From assembly GCA_031296355.1 (NCBI GenBank), contig JARLFX010000131.1, positions 1-9,949 of the forward strand: a stretch of DNA of 9,949 nucleotides, read 5' to 3'. Under the pieces are notes generated by a model. That model was not told where the DNA came from. It saw only the letters and a list, made by a program, of their open reading frames with translations, and ran no database searches. Below, in pieces: positions 1 to 6,998 of this stretch. Numbering within the stretch: position 1 is the first letter of the stretch; every line of letters begins with the position of its first letter. The translations under genes were made by a program, and so were the position numbers. This DNA comes from Acidobacteriaceae bacterium (GTDB taxonomy: Bacteria; Acidobacteriota; Terriglobia; Terriglobales; Acidobacteriaceae).

Positions 1-26
1 AAATAAGAAACCGACCCGCTTGGCCG
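1..26 (-). terminator. intrinsic terminator of the candidate 6S RNA
   Basis: On the minus strand the arms CGGCC (22-26) and GGTCG (12-16, one G-U pair) enclose the 5-nt loop AAGCG. A T-rich tract, GTTTCTTATTT (1-11), follows directly. The hairpin adjoins the 3' strand of the RNA's closing stem (27-33), which fits the end of a free-standing non-coding transcript. The stem is short and the T tract is interrupted, so the strength is uncertain. Confidence 0.5.
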
Positions 27-271
27 TGCGATGGAGCGCCGGTGAACCCGTCCTAAGACGACGGAACTCTGCCGCGGCTCTTTAGGCGTTCCTGACTGGA
101 GGACAGCACACCGAGCTGAATACGCGAGACAAAATCCCTGGTTCAATGAATGTTGGTTCAACCAGCGTAGACCATTGCACCTGCTTTGCAGGCCGGTTCT
201 GTCTTGGATGCTAAACGCGGCTGGTCAGATTCGCAAGTTGGGGCCTGGCAGGGGAGAAAGGGCACATCGCA
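27..271 (-). ncRNA. ssrS: candidate 6S RNA (ssrS)
   Basis: 6S RNA binds sigma70-RNA polymerase holoenzyme by mimicking an open promoter. Seen on the minus strand: a closing stem TGCGATG (265-271) with CATCGCA (27-33), extended by TGCC (261-264) with GGCG (37-40) around a 3-nt bulge. A pyrimidine-rich 5' bubble strand contains CCCCTG (249-254), as in the E. coli RNA. The opposite strand holds a small hairpin CCGTC/GACGG (48-64), as 6S RNAs often do in the 3' strand of the bubble. A distal arm follows: CTGCC/GGCAG (247-251 with 69-73), AGGC/GCCT (243-246 with 84-87), GCGAAT/ATTCaGC (229-234 with 115-121), CGCG/CGCG (216-219 with 123-126) and AGAC/GTCT (201-204 with 127-130). The tip has two hairpins, 180-192 and 138-165. 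The RNA begins just after the stop codon of the upstream gene and ends in a terminator. Linkage to zapA supports the call. About 245 nt is longer than the usual 180-200. The identification rests on architecture and context, not on a database match. Confidence 0.5.
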
Positions 272-274
272 AAA

Positions 275-1321
275 TCAGAAATTACCGGCCTGAACGCCGT
301 GTGACCAATCGCGTGCGCGATCGAAGAATGCTCGTTCCCGCCAGACGCTCTTTGACCAGTTGTCGCCAATTCGCTCGAATTGCCGGCGCGCTACGGTTGT
401 GTCTTTGAACTTGTAGGCCATGTAGGCCAGCTCATTGTGCCGGACCGAGTCTCCGCCATACTGGACGCAGAGCGCTTTGTAGCCGGACTGGATTCTCTCC
501 CAGTTCAACTCGTGCACGGGAAAGTTTCCATTGCTGCGGCTGATCAGAACCGTTGCGATCTCAAAGTAGAGTGTATCGCCTGCATCGCCGCCGAGCCGGT
601 CTGCTGAGGTCTTGGCGAAGGCGGATGCATCGCCCGGCTTGCCATCCCATTTCGGAAGGAGATAGTTGGCGTATTGCTTGTAGAGGTAGTAGTAATCGGG
701 CTCAAACTGGATGCCGCGCTCGAAGGTGTCCTGCATCTGCCGCGCATCCCAGCTTTGCGCCAAGCCTACCGTCATCATCTCGGAGTACCACTGCGGGCAC
801 ATGGTATGGAGCTTCTCCGCGTCGAGCAGGACTTGCTGCGAGCGCATGATGCGCTCGCCAAACAACTGCCAACCGGTTGCGGTTACGGTATTGGCAAAGC
901 CATTGCCGCGGGCGACCCAGGCCCAGCGGTGCAGGCTGGTGGCCAAAGCTACTCGGGCCGTGATGGATTCGGGGCGCTGCCTGATCCAGGCTTCGAGCCG
1001 CGCAATATGTTCCATGCTGTCTTTGTCGGTCAGCTGCGGCGCATCCAGGGCGGCATAGAACTTGTGGAGGACCCACTCGCCGCCGGGGAGGCGGGTTTTG
1101 TCGCGCCGGTATTGGTCGGCCATGCGGTCAAGATCGTCGAACCTGCCCGCGATCAGATCGGCTTCGATGGTGCGCTTCCACTGGCCAAAATGCGCGACGG
1201 GATCATCTGCCCGCGTAAGGCCCGCGGTGGGGGCAGCAGTTTGCGCCAGCGCAGGCTGGGCGAACGGCGCAGAGAGGATGGGGATAAGAAGGAGAGAATA
1301 AAGACGGCGAAACGGAGACAT
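275..1321 (-). CDS. secreted DUF4034-like helical protein
   Basis: A 348-residue protein of unknown function, probably exported. Residues 1-26 form a Sec signal peptide: basic RR at 5-6, a hydrophobic stretch from about 7 to 20, and an ALA cleavage site before Q27. The mature part looks all-helical. The segment FDDLDRMADQYRRDKTRL followed by PGGEW and FY (about residues 61-88), and the later YYLYKQYANYLLPKW (about 210-225), resemble DUF4034 proteins, which have TPR-like helix pairs; this assignment is from memory of the family and is moderate. The ATG is preceded by AGAGGAG about 6 nt upstream. The gene follows zapA after 59 bp that carry the perfect palindrome GCTGATCAGC (1338-1347) and a TTGACC box but no convincing -10. 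Its stop codon abuts the candidate 6S RNA. Location is probably periplasmic; no catalytic motif is visible. Confidence 0.75.
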   Translation of the reverse strand: MSPFRRLYSLLLIPILSAPFAQPALAQTAAPTAGLTRADDPVAHFGQWKRTIEADLIAGRFDDLDRMADQYRRDKTRLPGGEWVLHKFYAALDAPQLTDKDSMEHIARLEAWIRQRPESITARVALATSLHRWAWVARGNGFANTVTATGWQLFGERIMRSQQVLLDAEKLHTMCPQWYSEMMTVGLAQSWDARQMQDTFERGIQFEPDYYYLYKQYANYLLPKWDGKPGDASAFAKTSADRLGGDAGDTLYFEIATVLISRSNGNFPVHELNWERIQSGYKALCVQYGGDSVRHNELAYMAYKFKDTTVARRQFERIGDNWSKSVWRERAFFDRARDWSHGVQAGNF

Positions 1322-1380
1322 GGATCGCTCCTCTGTTGCTGATCAGCTTAGTTCTGCAGCGACATGGAGGTCAAGGCAGC

Positions 1381-1725
1381 CTAGCCGGCTTTGCGCTCTT
1401 CGAGGACGGAGTCCAGCAGGCCGGCGAGTGAATCCGCGCGGCTGCGCAGGGTGGTTTGGGACTGGTTGACCTGGTCCATGCTGCCAGCAAGCTCGGTGTA
1501 GCGCTCGCGCATGGCATAGAGCTCGTCGGCGATATTCAGCGCGGCAAGGACGGCGACGCGCAGAGAATCGACCGTGGAGCCCTGGGCGGAGACGGCGCGC
1601 ATCTTGGTATCGACCAGAGAGGCGAGCTTCTCAATGTGTTGTGGGTCGGTGCCGCGGAGATGGTAGACCTGGTCGTAGATATCCACGCTTACGGCCTGTG
1701 CGTTGCTCTCGTCGCTTTCGCTCAT
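1381..1725 (-). CDS. zapA: cell division protein ZapA
   Basis: ZapA is a small cytoplasmic protein that binds FtsZ and bundles its protofilaments at midcell. The 114 residues match the family in length and order. An N-terminal beta-rich head contains VSVDIYDQVYHLRG (12-25) and the typical segment DPQHIEKLASLVDTKMR (27-43). Then comes the AALNIADELY helix (61-70) and a long C-terminal coiled coil (about 70-110). The reading frame stays open a further 41 codons upstream, but I chose the ATG at 1725: GAGGAG lies about 6 nt before it, the protein then begins where ZapA proteins normally do, and the longer form would overlap the preceding gene. It follows the coiled-coil gene after 19 bp, so the two are very likely cotranscribed, probably with pheST. 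Confidence 0.9.
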   Translation of the reverse strand: MSESDESNAQAVSVDIYDQVYHLRGTDPQHIEKLASLVDTKMRAVSAQGSTVDSLRVAVLAALNIADELYAMRERYTELAGSMDQVNQSQTTLRSRADSLAGLLDSVLEERKAG

Positions 1726-1744
1726 ACGTCTCCTCGTGCAGTGA

Positions 1745-2050
1745 CTATTCGAGCTCGTCCAACTGGCGCAGCATCTTTTCGACGCGCTGGCGGACGGTGT
1801 CGCGTTCTCTGCGCAGCGTAAGGATCTCGTCTTCGACCACGCCTGCACGCGATTCCTGTGATTGCAACTGTGCGCGCAGTGTGGCTACTTCTGCTTCAGC
1901 GGCCTGCCGTGCCTGGTGCTCAGCCTCGCGGGCTTCGCGCTCGGCTTTGATCAGTTCGACCGTGCGCAGAACTTTTTGCTCCAGCGCCTGGAACTCGTCG
2001 GCGCTGATGCTTTGCCCTTGAACCGCGGCTGTGGGTGCGGTGGTGCTCAT
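1745..2050 (-). CDS. small coiled-coil protein, ZapB-like
   Basis: A 101-residue cytoplasmic protein. Residues 1-15 are low in complexity and disordered (TTAPTAAVQGQ). Residues 16-100 form one almost unbroken coiled coil rich in Glu, Arg, Gln and Ala, with leucines in heptad spacing, ending in KMLRQLDELE. This is the build of ZapB, the FtsZ-ring factor that ZapA recruits, and the gene sits 19 bp upstream of zapA. I therefore call it ZapB-like, but coiled coils align easily and homology is not shown. The start is the ATG at 2050 with AGGAG 9 nt upstream. A GTG at 2068 in the same frame is rejected because it lies immediately before that ribosome-binding site, whose AGGAG would then fall inside the coding region. 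A candidate -10 and an inverted repeat lie just upstream. Confidence 0.75.
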   Translation of the reverse strand: MSTTAPTAAVQGQSISADEFQALEQKVLRTVELIKAEREAREAEHQARQAAEAEVATLRAQLQSQESRAGVVEDEILTLRRERDTVRQRVEKMLRQLDELE

Positions 2051-2062
2051 GCGGTGAATCTC

Positions 2063-2079
2063 CTTCACTGTGAAGTATA
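2063..2079 (-). promoter_or_regulatory. candidate -10 box and inverted repeat before the ZapB-like gene
   Basis: On the minus strand TATACT (2074-2079) matches the sigma70 -10 consensus at five of six positions. It runs into a perfect inverted repeat, CTTCAC-A-GTGAAG (2063-2075), whose last bases join the ribosome-binding site GAAGGAG. No good -35 is found 16-18 bp upstream. The element could be an internal promoter with an operator over the start site, or a weak RNA hairpin (CUUC/GAAG) limiting translation. It may also be chance. Confidence 0.3.
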
Positions 2080-2151
2080 GCGTTTTCGCCAGTGGATTCC
2101 GCGCTGGAAATCATGTGGAGGGGGATATCTTTCTGTACCTCAGTGCTACAG

Positions 2152-4233
2152 CTAGCCGCGGAGCGTTCCGCCCAACTGCGTAAGCGCGGCGATGATGCCG
2201 GCTGACCACTGGCTGAGCTCTTCGTCGCGCAAGGTGCCTTCGGTGGATTGGAAGACCGTGCGCAGTAGGAGCGAATAATGCCCGGCGGGGACGGCGTTGC
2301 CTTTTGCATCGCGGAAGATCTCTATCGGGGTAAGGCGCGTGAGTTTCGCAATGCCCAGCGCCGCAATGGCGGCAGTGATGGTGCTCCAGGAAACGCTGTC
2401 GGCAAAGACGAAGGAGAAATCGCGCGCCACAGCAGGGAAGCGGGAGATATCGCGCGCGACGGGCTGGCGCAGCTCATGGCCAAAGAGCGTGGCCAGATGG
2501 ATTTCGCCTACGCAGATGGTCTGCTTCAGCTTGCGGCGTTGGGCTTCCGTAGGATGCAGCTCACCGAACCAGCCGACGGCTTTGCCGTCGAGAAGAATGC
2601 GTGCTGCGCGGCCGGGGTTGAGCCAGGCAGGCACCTGTGCATCGAAACTCACCGTGCCGTGGAAGCGGGCCAGCAGATCTTCTACCGCTCCCTTCATCTC
2701 GTAGAACGGCGCGTTCTTTGCGGCGTAGAGCGGCGAAGCTTCTGCCACGCCGGTTGCGCCGAAGGCCAGCGCGGGCTCTTCCGTTACCTGCGCAGGACTG
2801 CCGTGGAAGATGGTTCCCATCTCAAACAGCCGCACGTCGCTCACATCGCGGTTCAGGTTGTGCGCCAGCATGGTGAGCATGCCCGGCAGGAGCGAGGGGC
2901 GCAGCATGCCTGCCTCTTCGCTGAGGGGATTGCCCATGGCGACGGCAGAGCCTGGCTGCGGCGCAAACAGCGCAGCATCGGCGGCGGCGCAGAAGGTGCT
3001 GGAGATGGCCTCGCTGAAGCCGAGCGCGAGCATGTGCGTGCGGATGGTGGCTTCTTTTGCAGCGTTGGGCAGCTCCACTACGCCGCCGCTGAAGCTGGGC
3101 AGCGTGTTCGCGAATTTGTTGTAGCCATAGACGCGGGCGATCTCTTCGATCAGGTCGATCTCGCGCTCCAGGTCGAGCCGCCAGCTCGGCAGGGTGACGC
3201 TGTAGCTGCCTTCGCCCTCGCGCGCCAGCTTGCAACCCAGCGCGGTCAGGTACTGCTCCACGATCTTCGCGGTCAGTCCTTCGCCGCCCTGCTGCTCAGA
3301 GAGCGTGGTGCCGAGGTGGCGCTTCACTTCCTTTACCGAGAGCGCAATGGGCGCGCGGAGTGCGGTGATCGCCGCTGCTGCGGGCTCGATGATGTCGACC
3401 AGCGGGCCCACGATGACGCCGCCGCACGCCGCCAGGATCAGCTTTGTGACCAGCGCATTGGCAACCGGTGCGGCGTTGAAGTCCGCGCCGCGCTCAAAGC
3501 GGTGCGATGCATCGGTATGCAGCAGGTGGCGGCGTGAGCTGCGGCGGATGCTTGCCGGATCGAACCAGGCTGCTTCGACGAGAATGTTCTTTGTCTCCGG
3601 CGTAATCATGGAGTCCCAGCCACCCATCACACCGGCCAGCGCGAGTGCCTTCTTTTCGTCGGCGACGACGAGGTCGTCGGCTTCCAGCGTGCGCTCGGTG
3701 CCGTCCAGCAGGCGAAGCTTTTCGCCTTTGCGCGCGCAACGAACGATGATGCCGCCTTCGAGCTTGTCGAGGTCAAAGGCGTGGGTCGGCTGGCCCATGC
3801 CCTGCAGGACGAAGTTTGACGCGTCGACTGCATTGGAGATGAGCTTCTGTTCCAGCGCGCCAAAGTAATCCGCCACGCGCCCGGTCGTCGGGGCGATGGT
3901 GACGCCGCGAATGACGCGCGCGGTGAAGCGTCCGCAGAGCGCCGGGGCTTCAATTTTTACGGGATAGCCCTCTCCCTGTGTCGCTGCGGGGAGTGTGGTA
4001 TCGAGCGGAAGCAGCGGCAGGTTGTAGATGGTCGCCGCCTCGCGCGCCACGCCATAGTGGTTCATCGCGTCGACGCGGTTGGTGGTGATGTCCATTTCGT
4101 ACACGTGGCCATTGCCTGCGGGGAAGACGCCCTCGACGGCGATGCCGCGCAGGGTAAGGTCTTCGGCGAGTTGGGCGTCGTCAACGGGGATGCCATGTAC
4201 GTAGTCGCGGAGCCAGGTGGTCAGGGTCTTCAT
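2152..4233 (-). CDS. pheT: phenylalanyl-tRNA synthetase beta chain, no EMAP domain
   Basis: The beta subunit of the (alpha-beta)2 enzyme that charges tRNA-Phe; with PheS it acts in the cytoplasm. It has 693 residues, while typical bacterial PheT has about 790-800. In order: the N-terminal B1 start MKTLTTWLRDYV (1-12), the joined segment LRGIAVEGVF then ITTNRVDAMNHYGVAREAATI (28-69), the B3/B4 editing domain (about 95-290, with GMGQPTHAFDLDKL at 145-158), the B5 domain (about 295-375, ending RVYGYNKF), the catalytic-like core, and an intact C-terminal FDX-ACB anticodon-binding domain (about 600-693, beginning SRFPAVARDFSFVF). The missing piece is the OB-fold tRNA-binding (EMAP-like) domain normally inserted at about residues 40-150. 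The ATG overlaps the pheS stop by 4 bp (ATGA), so translational coupling is likely. The gap to the next gene is 101 bp without a clear terminator. Confidence 0.97.
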   Translation of the reverse strand: MKTLTTWLRDYVHGIPVDDAQLAEDLTLRGIAVEGVFPAGNGHVYEMDITTNRVDAMNHYGVAREAATIYNLPLLPLDTTLPAATQGEGYPVKIEAPALCGRFTARVIRGVTIAPTTGRVADYFGALEQKLISNAVDASNFVLQGMGQPTHAFDLDKLEGGIIVRCARKGEKLRLLDGTERTLEADDLVVADEKKALALAGVMGGWDSMITPETKNILVEAAWFDPASIRRSSRRHLLHTDASHRFERGADFNAAPVANALVTKLILAACGGVIVGPLVDIIEPAAAAITALRAPIALSVKEVKRHLGTTLSEQQGGEGLTAKIVEQYLTALGCKLAREGEGSYSVTLPSWRLDLEREIDLIEEIARVYGYNKFANTLPSFSGGVVELPNAAKEATIRTHMLALGFSEAISSTFCAAADAALFAPQPGSAVAMGNPLSEEAGMLRPSLLPGMLTMLAHNLNRDVSDVRLFEMGTIFHGSPAQVTEEPALAFGATGVAEASPLYAAKNAPFYEMKGAVEDLLARFHGTVSFDAQVPAWLNPGRAARILLDGKAVGWFGELHPTEAQRRKLKQTICVGEIHLATLFGHELRQPVARDISRFPAVARDFSFVFADSVSWSTITAAIAALGIAKLTRLTPIEIFRDAKGNAVPAGHYSLLLRTVFQSTEGTLRDEELSQWSAGIIAALTQLGGTLRG

Positions 4234-5309
4234 GCGAATTGCTCCAGAAAGCGCATGTCGGCGGAGTAGAAATTGCCGACATTGCTGACGCCGTACTGCA
4301 TCATTGCAATGCGCTCCACGCCCATGCCAAATGCGAATCCGCTCAGCTTTGTTGTGTCGTAATCCACGAATTTAAAGACCGCAGGGTCTACCATGCCGCA
4401 GCCCAGCAGCTCAATCCAGCCGGAGTGCTTGCACTTCTTGCAGCCCTTACCGCCACAGAAGATGCAGCTAATCTGCATGTCGGCACTGGGCTCAGTGAAT
4501 GGGAAGAACGAAGGAAAGAAACGCGTCTTCACACTGGAACCGAAGAGAGCCTTCATGGCGTGGTCCAATGTGCCCTTCAGGTCGCTGAAGGTGATGTTGG
4601 TATCTACGCACAGGCCTTCGACCTGCTGGAAGCGAGCGAGATGGGTGGCATCCTCGGCTTCGTTCCGGTAGACGTTGCCGGGAATCACAATGCGCAGCGG
4701 CGGTTTCTCGCGCTCCATGGTGCGAATCTGCACCGGCGAAGTGTGGGTGCGCATCAAGAGACGTTCGCGCAGCGGCTTGGCCTCCTGGTTTGCGATGACC
4801 AGCGTGTCCTGGGTGTCGCGCGCCGGATGATTTGGCGGGAAGTTCAGCGATTCGAAGTTGTAATAGTCCGTCTCGACCTCTGGGCCGCTGGCGACGGAGT
4901 AGCCCATGGCCTTGAAGATGGAGACGATCTGATGTGAAGTCCTGACCAGCGGATGTTCTATGCCAACCGCGCGGCGTGTGCCTGGTAGCGAGATGTCGAG
5001 CGCATCGCCCACTGTGGCACTGAGGCCTGCGGGTGCGGCCAGCGCCTGTTCAATCTGCTGCTTCAGCTGGTTGAAGCGCATGCCCAGGGGCTTGCGGGCT
5101 TCGGGGGGCGCGGTCTTCAGCCAGGCATCGCTGACCAACTTTAGTCGGCCCTGTTTGCGGCCCAGCCAGTGGAGGCGGAAGTTCTCCTGCGCCTCGGCAG
5201 TGTTCAGTTGGGCCGCGGCGGCGCGTACTTCATCGCCCAGCGCGGCAAAGGCCTTCTCCAGCGAATCTTCGCTGTAGCCTGCAAGTAGCGGAATCTGTTC
5301 GTTATTCAT
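4230..5309 (-). CDS. pheS: phenylalanyl-tRNA synthetase alpha chain
   Basis: The catalytic subunit of PheRS, which forms Phe-AMP and transfers Phe to tRNA-Phe. It has 359 residues. Residues 1-90 form the N-terminal coiled coil that contacts tRNA. The class II core follows: motif 1 region (about 118-150, with GPEVETDYYNFESLNFPPNH), motif 2 (205-235, RIVIPGNVYRNEAEDATH, then FQQVEG) and motif 3 (324-333, GFAFGMGVER). TRFFPSFFPFTEPS (262-275) is the usual Phe-pocket region. Residues 282-293 hold four cysteines in CxxC-x4-CxxC spacing (CIFCGGKGCKKC) before GWIELLGCGMVDP, a possible zinc knuckle. I chose the ATG at 5309; a TTG at 5357 would add 16 residues unlike the family. No strong ribosome-binding site precedes the ATG, and I found no convincing promoter or Phe-rich leader peptide in the 90 bp upstream. 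Confidence 0.97.
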   Translation of the reverse strand: MNNEQIPLLAGYSEDSLEKAFAALGDEVRAAAAQLNTAEAQENFRLHWLGRKQGRLKLVSDAWLKTAPPEARKPLGMRFNQLKQQIEQALAAPAGLSATVGDALDISLPGTRRAVGIEHPLVRTSHQIVSIFKAMGYSVASGPEVETDYYNFESLNFPPNHPARDTQDTLVIANQEAKPLRERLLMRTHTSPVQIRTMEREKPPLRIVIPGNVYRNEAEDATHLARFQQVEGLCVDTNITFSDLKGTLDHAMKALFGSSVKTRFFPSFFPFTEPSADMQISCIFCGGKGCKKCKHSGWIELLGCGMVDPAVFKFVDYDTTKLSGFAFGMGVERIAMMQYGVSNVGNFYSADMRFLEQFA

Positions 5310-5399
5310 GCTGTCACTATCAAGGATAAATGAATGGCAGCCCGGGATGGGGCGCAAAGCTGAAATGCAGTGCCGGAACAGCCGCAGACGGCGGAATAC

Positions 5400-6986
5400 T
5401 TAGTGGCTGATGACCGCACTCTTTACCCTGACCCTGCGCAGCAAGAAGACAAGCGCGATGGAACCGAGGGCGATCAGCAGCAAGATCTGAAATGTGTCTA
5501 TAAATGCCAGTAATGCTGACTGCTGCTGCAGCATGCGGTACAGCGTCGCCAAAGCCGGGCCCATGCCGTGGCCGAAAGAGGGCTGCTGAATTGCCAAATA
5601 CCCCTTCAGACCATGCATCCAATGCTGCAGGATGGGGCTGGACGGCGTCAGGTGCTGCCCAAGGATGTTCTGGTGGACCTGGCTCTTGCGCGCCAGCAGC
5701 GTCGTGACCAGGGCAATACCCACGCTGCCGCCCACATTGCGCATCAGGTTCAGCGTGCCGGTGGCGGTGCCAATCTGGTCGCGGCGCAGCGGCGCGGTTC
5801 CAGCCACGTTCACAGGGACAAAGAGCAGCCCCATGGCGCATCCGGCGAGGATTTGCGGCCAGAAGATGGTCCACGGTGTAATGTCCAGGTTGATTCCCGA
5901 GAGCCGGTACGCGGCAAAGGCGAAGATCAGGAAGCCGGAGATAAGAATGGGGCGCAGTTCGATCTTCAGCATCAGTCGCGAGACCACAATCATGGAAATC
6001 GCCGCGCCAATGCCGATCGGAGCCGTCGCAAGGCCCGCAGACACGGCGGAATACCCCATCAACTGTTGCAGAAATTGCGGGGTCAGCAGGCAAACGCTAT
6101 AGATCAGCAGGCTGGAGAAGAAGATCAGCACCATGCCGACAGCATAATTGCGTTCGCGAAACAGGCTCAGATCGACCATGGGCTTTTCGGCTTTGATTTC
6201 GCGATAGATGAAGACGATGAATCCCGTCACCGCCAGCACGGCCATCGTACGGATAAAGCCGGAGCCGAACCAATCATCCTCCTGCCCCTTGTCGAGGAAG
6301 ACTTCCTGACATCCCAGCCAGAGGGAGAGGGCCACAAAGCCGATCATGTCCAACGGACCGGGGTCTGAATTTTTGACCCAGGGCGGGTCTTCCACCGTCT
6401 TCTGAATGGCCCACATGGCAAACAGTCCAACCGGGATATTGATATAGAAGATCCATCGCCAGGAGTAGCTGTCCGTCAGCCACCCGCCCAGCATCGGGCC
6501 GATCACGGGCGCCACTACGACTCCGAGGCCGAAGACTGCCTGGGCCGTACCCTGTTTGGTCTTCGGAAAGCTTTCCATCAGGATGGCCTGCGAGATGGGC
6601 GCCATCGCGCCGCCGCCGATCCCCTGCAGGACGCGCATCACCAGCAGCATGGGCAGGCTGACTGAAAGCCCGCACATCAGTGACGACACCGTGAACAGGA
6701 AGATGCAGAAGAGCAGAAAGCGCTTGCGTTGGAAGCGGTTGCCCAGCCACGCCGTAAGCGGCAAGATCACTGCGTTGGATATCAGGTAGGCCGTGAGCAC
6801 CCAGGTGGCTTGTGAGTAGGAGGCAGACATGCTGCCGGCAATATGGTTCAGCGCAACGTTGGCGATAGAGGTGTCAAGCACCTCCATAAAGGTGGGCAAA
6901 ATCACAGCCATGGCGATGAACCAGGGGTTCACTGCTGGTAGCCACTCCTCGTGATCCACGGCGATGGTGCTGCCTGCGGACGTCAT
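5400..6986 (-). CDS. EmrB/QacA-type MFS drug exporter (DHA2 family)
   Basis: An inner-membrane proton-coupled exporter of 528 residues, the usual length for the 14-helix DHA2 family; about 14 hydrophobic segments are visible. Family motifs: D1 VLDTSIANVAL (36-46, close to EmrB), motif A GNRFQRKRF (82-90), motif B RVLQGIGGGAMAP (118-130), the antiporter motif C GLGVVVAPVIGPMLGGWL (153-170) and SWRWIFYINIPVG (175-187). The ATG is preceded by AGGAAGG, which overlaps the stop region of tetR; the gap is only 12 bp, so the two genes form one transcript. The substrate is unknown, presumably a toxic hydrophobic compound sensed by the TetR protein. No EmrA-type adaptor or TolC-type outer-membrane gene is present, although EmrB relatives usually work with them. 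I avoid the symbol emrB because orthology is not shown. Confidence 0.93.
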   Translation of the reverse strand: MTSAGSTIAVDHEEWLPAVNPWFIAMAVILPTFMEVLDTSIANVALNHIAGSMSASYSQATWVLTAYLISNAVILPLTAWLGNRFQRKRFLLFCIFLFTVSSLMCGLSVSLPMLLVMRVLQGIGGGAMAPISQAILMESFPKTKQGTAQAVFGLGVVVAPVIGPMLGGWLTDSYSWRWIFYINIPVGLFAMWAIQKTVEDPPWVKNSDPGPLDMIGFVALSLWLGCQEVFLDKGQEDDWFGSGFIRTMAVLAVTGFIVFIYREIKAEKPMVDLSLFRERNYAVGMVLIFFSSLLIYSVCLLTPQFLQQLMGYSAVSAGLATAPIGIGAAISMIVVSRLMLKIELRPILISGFLIFAFAAYRLSGINLDITPWTIFWPQILAGCAMGLLFVPVNVAGTAPLRRDQIGTATGTLNLMRNVGGSVGIALVTTLLARKSQVHQNILGQHLTPSSPILQHWMHGLKGYLAIQQPSFGHGMGPALATLYRMLQQQSALLAFIDTFQILLLIALGSIALVFLLRRVRVKSAVISH

Positions 6987-6998
6987 TGTGCCGCCTTC

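Noticed and set aside
1..200. tRNA, SRP RNA or RNase P RNA at the left edge
   Set aside because: GGTTCAA at 140-146 and 155-161 resembles a tRNA T-loop, and GGTGAACCCGTC at 41-52 faintly recalls SRP RNA. However, no T-stem, cloverleaf, SRP GGAAG/GCAG pattern or RNase P signature block is present.
1338..1347. Palindrome GCTGATCAGC before the secreted-protein gene as an operator
   Set aside because: A single 10-bp palindrome without a clear promoter next to it can occur by chance; there is no second copy or regulator gene to support it.
2133..2151. Stem CTGTA/TACAG after pheT as a terminator
   Set aside because: Only 5 bp, a 9-nt loop and no T tract on the minus strand. It would not be expected to stop transcription.
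2278..3537. Long open frame (419 codons) on the plus strand, opposite pheT
   Set aside because: It lies wholly antisense to a well-conserved gene, its translation is rich in Arg, Ala and Gly without a family pattern, and such frames arise from codon bias in GC-rich DNA. The same applies to the plus-strand frames at 674-1342, 5568-6368 and 7483-8217.
2152..4233. Short PheT as a frameshifted or truncated gene
   Set aside because: Both sides of the missing domain are in one frame, the start codon overlaps the pheS stop, and no piece of the missing domain can be found in other frames nearby because pheS occupies the upstream DNA.
5310..5399. PheM-like leader peptide and attenuator before pheS
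   Set aside because: No short frame with a cluster of Phe codons and no hairpin followed by a T tract. The small GCCG/CGGC stem near 5382-5393 is too weak.
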